NCBI RefSeq assembly: GCF_000341025.1
Contig: NZ_ANBF01000049.1
Location: forward strand, 27,671 to 65,090
DNA: 37,420 nucleotides
Source: Nocardiopsis salina YIM 90010
GTDB lineage: Bacteria; Actinomycetota; Actinomycetes; Streptosporangiales; Streptosporangiaceae
Direction of reading: 5' to 3'
The notes beneath the pieces were generated by a model. The model worked only from the letters and a program-made list of their open reading frames with translations. It did not search any database and was not told the origin of the DNA. Shown here in pieces: positions 31,512 through 37,420 of the stretch; positions within the stretch are counted from its first letter, which is position 1, and the number at the start of each line of letters is the position of its first letter. The position numbers were made by a program, and so were the translations under genes.

Positions 31512-32449
31512 TCGCCACCGTCACCCCCAACCCCAGCCTGGACCGCACGGTCGCGGTGCACACCCTGCACCGCGGAGAGGTCCACCGCGCTCGGGCCCGC
31601 CTCGACCCCGGAGGCAAGGGCGTCAACGTCGCCCGGGTCCTGGCAGCCGCCGGACACCCCACCACCGCCCTGCTGCCCAGTGGCGGTCCGGAGGGCGCAC
31701 ATCTGGGAGCCCTGCTGCGGCGGGAACAGGTACCGGTCGCAGAGGTTCCCGTACGCGGCGCCACCCGCAGCAACCTCACCGTGGTCGAGGCGGACGGCAC
31801 CACCACCAAACTCAACGAACCCGGGGCCGCCCTCGACCCGGCGGAAGCCCGGGAACTGTCCGAACGCGCCGCGCGCCTGGCCGAGGGCGCCGACTGGCTC
31901 GCCACCTGCGGGAGCCTGCCCGCCGACGCGCCCGAAGGGCTGCACGCCGACCTGGTTGAGGCCGGACGCCGGGCGGGCGCCCGCACGGCCGTGGACACCT
32001 CAGGCCCTGCACTGGAACGTGCCGTCCAGGTCCGCCCCGACCTGGTCAAACCCAATCACGACGAACTCGCCGCGCTGGTCGGGCACCCGCTTCCCACGCT
32101 CGGTTCCGTGCTCGAGGTCGTGCACCGCCTGCGCGAGCGCGGCGTGGGGGCGGCGCTGGTCAGCCTCGGAGCCGACGGGGCCCTCCTGGTCGAGGAGGCC
32201 GGCGCCTGGCACGCCCACGGCCCCGCACCTGCGGTTCTGAGTACCGTGGGCGCCGGTGACGCCCTGCTCGCAGGGTTCCTCGGCGCCGGAGGCAGCGGCC
32301 CTCAGGCCCTGCGCTCGGCCGTGGCCCACGGCACCGCAGCTGTCGGCCTCCCGGGCAGCCGTATGCCCGCCCCCCACGACCTGCACCCCGAGACCGTGCA
32401 CGTCACCACCGTCGACACCGCCCTCACCCTCACCGGAGCTGCACCATGA
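31508..32449 (+). CDS. fruK: 1-phosphofructokinase
   Basis: A 313-aa PfkB-superfamily kinase of the FruK/LacC subgroup. It starts with IATVTPNPSLDRTVAV, then DPGGKGVNVARVLAAAG (about residues 34-50), KPNHDELAAL and the catalytic TVGAGDALLAGFLGAG (Asp base, about 243-258). It converts fructose-1-phosphate, delivered by the PTS, to fructose-1,6-bisphosphate. GTG 31508 overlaps the repressor stop, and its own stop overlaps the EIIA start (ATGA). It is distinct from the other PfkB protein at 1.0-2.0 kb, which lacks the TPNPSLD start. Confidence 0.95.
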   Translation: MIATVTPNPSLDRTVAVHTLHRGEVHRARARLDPGGKGVNVARVLAAAGHPTTALLPSGGPEGAHLGALLRREQVPVAEVPVRGATRSNLTVVEADGTTTKLNEPGAALDPAEARELSERAARLAEGADWLATCGSLPADAPEGLHADLVEAGRRAGARTAVDTSGPALERAVQVRPDLVKPNHDELAALVGHPLPTLGSVLEVVHRLRERGVGAALVSLGADGALLVEEAGAWHAHGPAPAVLSTVGAGDALLAGFLGAGGSGPQALRSAVAHGTAAVGLPGSRMPAPHDLHPETVHVTTVDTALTLTGAAP

Positions 32450-32895
32450 CCGAACTCGTCACCACCGACCTGGTCGACCTCGACCTCGCCCCCACCGACC
32501 GGCGCGCCGTGGTGCGCTCCCTGAGCGAACGCCTGAACGCGGCCGGCCGGGTCACCGACCTCGAACAGTTCGTCGCCGACGTCGAGGCCCGCGAGGCCCA
32601 GATGGCCACCGGCCTGCCCGGCGGCATCGGCATCCCGCACTGCCGCTCGGAGGCCGTCACCGTCCCCACGGTCGCCGTCGGCCGCAGCGCCGGCGGTGTG
32701 GACTTCGGCGCCGACGACGGGCCTGCCCACCTGATCTTCCTCATCGCTGCGCCCGAGGGGGGCGACACCGACCACATGACCGTGCTGGCTTCCCTCGCAC
32801 GCCTGCTCATGCGCGCGGAGTTCACCGAGACCCTCCACAACGCCACCGACCCGGCCGCCGTGGCCGAGTACGTGCGCACGGAGGTGACCCCGTGA
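32446..32895 (+). CDS. PTS fructose-type EIIA
   Basis: A 149-aa EIIA-Fru/Mtl domain. The phospho-acceptor His65 is in GGIGIPHCRSEAV. The preceding VADVEAREAQMATGLPGG and following FLIAAPEGGDTDHMTVLASL are typical of the family. It takes phosphate from HPr and gives it to the EIIB cysteine. It overlaps fruK at its start and the EIIBC gene at its stop (GTGA). In many actinomycetes EIIA is fused to EIIBC as FruA; here it is a separate chain. Confidence 0.94.
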   Translation: MTELVTTDLVDLDLAPTDRRAVVRSLSERLNAAGRVTDLEQFVADVEAREAQMATGLPGGIGIPHCRSEAVTVPTVAVGRSAGGVDFGADDGPAHLIFLIAAPEGGDTDHMTVLASLARLLMRAEFTETLHNATDPAAVAEYVRTEVTP

Positions 32896-34463
32896 AGATC
32901 GTCGCCGTCACCTCCTGCCCCACCGGGATCGCCCACACCTACATGGCCGCCGAGGCGCTCGAACAGGCCGGGCGCGCCGCCGGGCACGAGGTCTCCGTCG
33001 AGACCCAGGGGTCGGCCGGTACCTCGGCCCTGTCCGACGAGCGCATCGCCGAGGCCGACGCCGCAGTGTTCGCAGCGGACGTCGGTGTGCAGGGGCGCGA
33101 GCGCTTCGAGGGCAAGCCCTGCGTGGAGGCCACCGTCAAACAGGCCGTGAACGATGCCGCCGGGCTTCTGGAGCAGGCCGTCGCCGCCGCCGAACAGCAG
33201 GGGGCCGAGGACGGCGAGGCCGCGCCCACCGAGGGGCAGGCCGGTTCCGGGGCCGCCGCGGAGGAGCCCGTGGCCGAAGCCGCGGGTTCCGGCTCCGCGA
33301 CCGCCGGAACCGCCCCCGCAGGGTCGGCCGCGCCGGGCGACGGTGCCCCCGCGCCCGAGACCAAGGTGACCGGTACCGGCGGGTTCGGCAGCAACCTCAA
33401 GCAGTGGCTCATGACCGGGGTCAGCTACGTGATCCCGTTCGTGGCCGCCGGCGGACTGCTCATGGCGCTCAGCTACGCGCTCGGCGGTTACGACATCACC
33501 GAGGCGCCGCCGGTCACCGAGCACTTCGACGTCCTCAGCCTCACCAGCTGGGCCGCCCTGGCCAACCAGATCGGAACCCTGGCGATGGACTTCCTCGTCC
33601 CGGTCCTGGCGGGCTTCATCGCCTTCGCCATGGCCGACCGGGCCGCCCTCGCCCCAGGGTTCGTCGGCGGGGCCGCTGCCGTGGCCGTGGAGGCCGGGTT
33701 CCTCGGCGGCCTGCTCGCGGGCCTGCTCGCCGGTGGCGTCGTGGCCGGGCTCCGCCGCGTCCCCGTGCCCCGTGCGGTGGCCGGGGTGATGCCGGTCCTG
33801 GTACTGCCCCTGATCGGATCCGCGGTGGTCGGGACCCTGGTCTTCGTGGTCGTGGGCGAACCCATCGCCGTGGCCATGCAGGCCATCACCGCCTGGCTCA
33901 ACGGCCTGACCGGTACGAACGCGATCCTGCTCGGTGCGCTCATCGGCGCGATGATGGCCTTCGACATGGGCGGGCCCGTCAACAAGGTCGCCTACACGTT
34001 CGCGGTCGGCGGGCTCACCACCGGCAGCGAGACCGCATTCGCGATCATGGCCGCCGCGATGGCCGCGGGTATGACCCCGCCGATCGCGCTGGCGCTGGCC
34101 ACCAAGATCAAGCGGAACCTGTTCAGCCCCGCCGAGCACGCCAGTGCACGGCCCGCCTGGCTGCTGGGGGCCTCCTTCATCACCGAGGGCGTGATCCCCT
34201 TCGCCGCTGTCGACCCGCTGCGCGTCATCCCCTCGATCGTCCTGGGCTCGGCCACCGCCGGCGCCCTGGCCATCGGTTTCGGCAGCACCCTCATGGCCCC
34301 GCATGGGGGCGTGTTCGTGCTGCCCCTGGTCGGCGGGCCGTTGCTGTACCTGGTCGCGGTCCTCATCGGGATCGCGGTCTCCACCGCCGCCGTGCTGCTG
34401 GCCAAGAGCATCGGCCGCGGCGAGCGCACTCCGGCCGAAGCGCCTGTCACGGCCGCTGCCTGA
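32892..34463 (+). CDS. fruA: PTS fructose-specific EIIBC permease
   Basis: 523 aa. EIIB is residues 1-~98, with the phospho-Cys9 in VTSCPTGIAHTYMAAEAL. Residues ~100-160 are a long Ala/Gly/Glu/Pro-rich flexible linker. EIIC (about 165-515) has about nine hydrophobic segments. The conserved sequences include LMTGVSYVIPFVAAGGLLMA, DMGGPVNKVAYTFA and SFITEGVIPFAAVDPLRVIP, with a late PHGGVFV. It imports fructose with concomitant phosphorylation at C1. GTG 32892 overlaps the EIIA stop. The linker composition is unusual but clearly in frame. It is the membrane component of the operon. Confidence 0.95.
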   Translation: MKIVAVTSCPTGIAHTYMAAEALEQAGRAAGHEVSVETQGSAGTSALSDERIAEADAAVFAADVGVQGRERFEGKPCVEATVKQAVNDAAGLLEQAVAAAEQQGAEDGEAAPTEGQAGSGAAAEEPVAEAAGSGSATAGTAPAGSAAPGDGAPAPETKVTGTGGFGSNLKQWLMTGVSYVIPFVAAGGLLMALSYALGGYDITEAPPVTEHFDVLSLTSWAALANQIGTLAMDFLVPVLAGFIAFAMADRAALAPGFVGGAAAVAVEAGFLGGLLAGLLAGGVVAGLRRVPVPRAVAGVMPVLVLPLIGSAVVGTLVFVVVGEPIAVAMQAITAWLNGLTGTNAILLGALIGAMMAFDMGGPVNKVAYTFAVGGLTTGSETAFAIMAAAMAAGMTPPIALALATKIKRNLFSPAEHASARPAWLLGASFITEGVIPFAAVDPLRVIPSIVLGSATAGALAIGFGSTLMAPHGGVFVLPLVGGPLLYLVAVLIGIAVSTAAVLLAKSIGRGERTPAEAPVTAAA

Positions 34464-34536
34464 CCCCGATCCCGGCCTTCTGGCCCTCCGATCCTCCAGA
34501 GACCGACTCACCGACGTCCCGATGTAAGGAACCACC

Positions 34537-34815
34537 GTGTACCGACGCGTCACCATCGCCTCCCCCGTGGGGCTGCACGCCCGTCCCGCCTCGCTGCTGG
34601 CCAAGGCCGCCGCGGACCACCAGGGCGCCGTCAAGCTGGCCAAGGTCGTCGACGGCGAGGCCGGGACCCCGGTCGACGCCGGCAGTGTCCTGGCCCTGAT
34701 GTCGCTGGGAGCCGCCCACGGCGACGAGGTCGAACTGACGGCCGACGACGAACAGATCCTGAGCGAGCTCGCCGAACTCCTCGAGGACGAACACGAAGGC
34801 AGCCCGGCTCATTGA
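34537..34815 (+). CDS. ptsH: PTS phosphocarrier protein HPr
   Basis: 92 aa. The phospho-His motif is SPVGLHARPASLLAKAA (His14), followed by VDAGSVLALMSLGAAHGDEV, which keeps the Ser equivalent to Ser46 of Gram-positive HPr. It shuttles phosphate from enzyme I to EIIA. GTG 34537 has AAGGA 8 nt upstream. It is 73 nt after EIIBC with only a weak 4-bp hairpin between, so it is probably read through with the operon. With ptsI divergent nearby, the locus carries a complete PTS chain. Confidence 0.95.
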   Translation: MYRRVTIASPVGLHARPASLLAKAAADHQGAVKLAKVVDGEAGTPVDAGSVLALMSLGAAHGDEVELTADDEQILSELAELLEDEHEGSPAH

Positions 34816-35149
34816 CGGCTGCACGGGTGCGTCCCTCGGCAGGGCCTCGCCCTGTGGGAGCTCGGCATCGACGGAGATCCCGCCTGGCCGGGGGCCGGGC
34901 CTCTTCCCGGGGGCCTGGGCCGTGTTCGAGCCGCATCCCGGGTGGGCCGTGGCGTGCCCCGAGGGCTCGCGTCCGTGACCAGGGCGCGGGCAGGCATGGC
35001 CCTGGACGTCCACAGACATGCACCTGTGGTTGGGCCGTGTGCTCTTCCGCTCAGGGGCCGCTCGCGGCGCCCGTTCCCTGCACACCACCCCCGACACAAC
35101 TGGATGAACGACCCCGAGAACTCGTGTACCTGACCCCCAGGAGGACACT
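34816..35149 (+). other. Spacer between ptsH and the GH32 gene, with weak hairpins and a GH32 relic
   Basis: A 6-bp stem with a 3-nt loop, CAGGGC/GCCCTG (34840-34854), lies 25 nt after ptsH and may end the operon. CCACAG/CTGTGG (35010-35029) is a possible operator-like inverted repeat. The segment 35078-35133 is a decayed copy of GH32 coding sequence, listed separately. No intact gene is supportable, and the GH32 promoter was not located. Confidence 0.45.
35078..35133 (+). pseudogene. N-terminal relic of a second GH32 gene (NWMNDP motif) directly upstream of the intact one
   Basis: The stretch contains AACTGGATGAACGACCCC (35098-35115), which is identical to the active-site motif of the intact gene (NWMNDP), with matching flanks. 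LHTTP lies before it and LVYL after it. Compared with 35297-35359 it needs two single-base deletions to align. LVYL differs from LVHL of the intact gene, so it looks like a diverged paralogue fragment and not a fresh copy. The reading frame ends at TGA 35131. Confidence 0.7.
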
Positions 35150-36697
35150 GTGAACACCCCCGACCAGCCACACCGCATCGGACGGCGCCTCTTCATCGGA
35201 GGGACGGGCGCAGCGGTCGGCGCCGGACTGTTCGCCGCGGGCTTCGCACCCGCGGGCCGTCCGGCCGCTGCGGACCCGACGCCCCGCTGGCGCCCCCTGG
35301 TGCACTTCACCCCCGAACGCAACTGGATGAACGACCCCAACGGGCTCGTGCACCTCGACGGCGAGTTCCACCAGTTCTTCCAGTACAACCCGGGAGGCAA
35401 GGACCACGCCGACATGCACTGGGGCCACTCGGTCAGCACCGACCTCGTGCACTGGGAAGAGCGCCCGGTCGCCCTGGAACCCGACGAACTCGGCGAGGTC
35501 TACTCCGGCGGTGCCGTGGTCGACCACGACGACGACAGCGGGTTCTTCGACGGGGGACCCGGCCTGATCGCCTTCTACACCAGCGCCGGCGACGAGCAGG
35601 TCCAGAGCCTGGCCCACAGCGACGACAGCGGCCGCAGCTGGACCATGTACGAGGGCAACCCGGTCATCGGCAACCCCGGGATCGAGGACTTCCGTGACCC
35701 CAAGGTTGTGTGGCACGCAGATTCCGGCGCGTGGGTGCTCATGCTTGCCGCCGACGACCGGATCCTCTTCTACCGCTCCTCCGACCTGCGTGAATGGGAG
35801 GAGGTCAGTGGCTTCGGCCCGGGACACGGTGCGCACGGGGGTGTGTGGGAGTGCCCGGAACTGTTCGAGCTGCCGGTGGACGGCGACGACCGGAACACCC
35901 GCTGGGTCCTGGTCGTCAGCATCAACCCCGGCGGACCGGCCGGGGGATCGGCCGTCCAGTACTTCGTCGGCGACTTCGATGGATGGGGGTTCACCCCGCA
36001 CGACCCTCCCGAGCAGACCCTGTGGGCCGACGGGGGATCCGACTTCTACGCCGTGCAGTCGTGGTCGGACGTGCCCGAGGAGGACGGGCGCCGCATGTGG
36101 ACCGGGTGGATGAGCAACTGGGACTATGCGGAGGACGTGCCCACCGACCCCTGGCGCGGTGCCATGTCCCTGCCCCGCGAGGTCGGTCTCACCGAGACCG
36201 CGGACGGCATCCGCCTCACCCAGATGCCGGTCGCCGAGATCGAGGGCGCCCGCACCGGACACGAGCACTGGGAGGGCGAGCTCGTCGAGGACGGTGAGGG
36301 TCCGGCCTTCACCGGCACCAGCCTCGACGTGGAGCTGGAGGCCGACCCCGGTTCGGCGTCGGTCGTCGGGCTCGAGGTCCTGACCGGCCAGGACTGCCGC
36401 ACGCTGGTCGGCGTGGACCTGGACGCCGGTGAGCTCTTCGTCGACCGCACCGAACACGGATCGGTCGAGGTCACCGAGGGGTTCCGGGCCCGTCACACCA
36501 TGCGGCTGGAGGACGGCGACGGGCCGGTGCGCCTGCGGGTGGTGGTGGACCGTTCCACCGTGGAGGTCTTCGGCGGTCGTGGCCAGGCGGTCATCACCGA
36601 CCTCGTGCTGCCGGACGCCGACGCCGACGCGCTGCGACCCTACGCCGAGGGCGGCACCGCGCACGTGACCTCGCTGGACGTACACGGACTGGGCTGA
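35150..36697 (+). CDS. Secreted GH32 fructan hydrolase (levanase/inulinase/invertase type)
   Basis: 515 aa. A twin-arginine signal is visible (RIGRRLFIGG, hydrophobic GAAVGAGLFAAG, then an Ala-x-Ala-like region near residue 41), so export is probably by Tat. The three GH32 catalytic motifs are intact: NWMNDPNG (nucleophile Asp62), EDFRDPKV (transition-state Asp, about 183) and WECPEL (acid/base Glu234). A five-bladed propeller (about 45-345) is followed by a beta-sandwich ending VEVFGGRGQAV and EGGTAHVTSLDVHGL. It cleaves terminal fructose from levan, inulin or sucrose outside the cell, feeding the adjacent fructose PTS. GTG 35150 has AGGAGG 5 nt upstream. The exact fructan cannot be told. 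Confidence 0.94.
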   Translation: MNTPDQPHRIGRRLFIGGTGAAVGAGLFAAGFAPAGRPAAADPTPRWRPLVHFTPERNWMNDPNGLVHLDGEFHQFFQYNPGGKDHADMHWGHSVSTDLVHWEERPVALEPDELGEVYSGGAVVDHDDDSGFFDGGPGLIAFYTSAGDEQVQSLAHSDDSGRSWTMYEGNPVIGNPGIEDFRDPKVVWHADSGAWVLMLAADDRILFYRSSDLREWEEVSGFGPGHGAHGGVWECPELFELPVDGDDRNTRWVLVVSINPGGPAGGSAVQYFVGDFDGWGFTPHDPPEQTLWADGGSDFYAVQSWSDVPEEDGRRMWTGWMSNWDYAEDVPTDPWRGAMSLPREVGLTETADGIRLTQMPVAEIEGARTGHEHWEGELVEDGEGPAFTGTSLDVELEADPGSASVVGLEVLTGQDCRTLVGVDLDAGELFVDRTEHGSVEVTEGFRARHTMRLEDGDGPVRLRVVVDRSTVEVFGGRGQAVITDLVLPDADADALRPYAEGGTAHVTSLDVHGLG

Positions 36698-37420
36698 GCC
36701 CGCTCGCGTCCCGATCCGCGTGCGTGTGCTCCGCGCGCGCTTCCAGTCCGGGAACGAACGGTTCGGGGGTCGCTACTGCGTTCCCAGCGCGAGCTGGATC
36801 GGGTGTAGCGGCCCCGGACCGGATCCGGGCCCGACCCCCCGCGCGGCAGGCGATGGAGCTTCTTGCCAGTTGGGTCCACACATCGACCGAGGGAGCCACT
36901 TTCGACCGCCGGTTCGTCTGAGCGGGTTCCGGGCCCTGTGGGTGGGATCTGGGAGTCGGGGCTTGTGGTTGGGGTGGGTGGTGTTCGTCGTCGGGTCGAG
37001 CGTAGCCCGGCCGGGGCCTCCCGCAACCCGCGTCGGCGCCACCCCCTGTTCGTTGGTCTGGGTGGGGGTGTGTCGGAGTTCTGCGGGGTTGGGGCCGGCG
37101 CCTCGGGGTGTGCGGTCCGCCCCTTTCCCGGGCTGGACCGCTCTCGCCGACGAACACCCTCCGGCCCGCCCCGCAACCGAAAAGGTGTGGGGTCCAAAAG
37201 CAGACCCCCTGGGGTGGGCCCGTTGCGACCAACGCTTGCGGCGTGCGGGCGGCGGCTCGCTCCTGCGACGGCGAACTACTCGGCCCCGCGCGCTCCCGGC
37301 AGAGCATTGAGTGTCGGGGGCGCGTGGGTGTGTGGACGGCCTCCGGGCCCCGCTGCCGACCGGGGCCTGGCCGGCTCCTCCGACTGAGTCGGAGCCACAC
37401 CTTGCCCCGGCCCGTCGGCC
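36698..37420. other. 723-nt right-end stretch with no supportable gene
   Basis: Several long open frames exist on both strands, but all are low-complexity Pro/Arg/Gly-rich sequence without family signatures. Small hairpins occur at 36813-36829 (CCCGGA/TCCGGG) and 37189-37208 (GGGGTC/GACCCC). The segment ~36950-37120 is strongly G-rich on the plus strand. Around 36840-36925 the composition is more balanced, and it may be a dispersed non-coding element. Confidence 0.4.

Noticed and set aside
32430-34643. 737-codon minus-strand frame opposite the EIIA/EIIBC genes
   Set aside because: Antisense shadow of highly GC-biased PTS genes, full of Gly/Asp/His repeats with no domain.
36594-37400. Possible 268-aa minus-strand protein at the right end
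   Set aside because: It overlaps the end of the GH32 gene antisense, consists of Pro/Arg/Thr-rich sequence and has no ribosome-binding site or motif.
1-37420. CRISPR arrays, tRNA or rRNA genes, insertion sequences, prophage genes, attachment sites
   Set aside because: I looked for spaced direct repeats, tRNA cloverleaf consensus segments, transposase motifs and integrase or phage structural genes and found none I could support.

Overview
The window is about 37 kb of very GC-rich DNA with strong third-position GC bias. GTG and TTG starts are frequent, short ATGA/GTGA stop-start overlaps are common, and several starts look leaderless. The gene content is actinobacterial: DUF3145, DUF1707, DUF5998, an F420-type LLM oxidoreductase, a PucR regulator, an N-terminal-GNAT acyl-CoA synthetase and a fused fructose EIIBC. 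The style suggests a filamentous actinomycete of the Nocardiopsis/Streptosporangiales kind. The genus is inference. I see no CRISPR array, tRNA, rRNA, intact transposon or prophage.

Left part (1-7.7 kb): the 3' end of a RecQ helicase with a C-terminal phosphoribosyltransferase-like domain, a PfkB sugar kinase, a PatA-like protein acetyltransferase (GNAT plus ADP-forming acyl-CoA synthetase) with its DUF5998 neighbour, an enoyl-CoA hydratase and an MBL-fold hydrolase. Next (7.7-11.4 kb, minus strand) is a compact unit: an ECF-like sigma factor, a translationally coupled 141-aa protein and, after an unusual 694-nt gap, a TPR-CHAT caspase-like protein. DUF3145 diverges from it. From 12.1 to 18.9 kb there are a DUF1707 membrane protein, an ATP-grasp/inositol-monophosphatase pair, a PEBP-like protein, an LLM oxidoreductase, a PucR regulator and a lipoprotein.

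The 19.0-21.9 kb minus-strand operon is the best candidate for an undescribed pathway. An NPPY methyltransferase, a CDGSH iron-sulfur protein, a haem-oxygenase-like di-iron oxidase and an EgtD-like amino-acid methyltransferase are chained by overlaps. The last gene carries a 1-nt frameshift in a C5 run. Upstream are a Sir2 deacetylase, whose 3' end overlaps an antisense short-chain-dehydrogenase relic, a UBP-type zinc finger, a GlsB/YeaQ membrane protein, a small membrane protein and a GNAT. A Baeyer-Villiger-type monooxygenase (25.3-26.9 kb) is interrupted by an amber codon at the conserved Trp of its fingerprint; a TetR-type regulator diverges from it.

The right part (28.7-36.7 kb) is a fructose/fructan utilisation locus. 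PTS enzyme I is divergent from a DeoR regulator, 1-phosphofructokinase, EIIA, EIIBC and HPr, followed by a Tat-exported GH32 fructan hydrolase. The logic is extracellular fructan to fructose, PTS uptake as fructose-1-P, phosphorylation to fructose-1,6-bisphosphate and repression by the DeoR protein. Two decayed pieces of another GH32 gene flank the PTS block in opposite orientations, which suggests an ancient inversion or rearrangement. The last 0.7 kb has no convincing gene.
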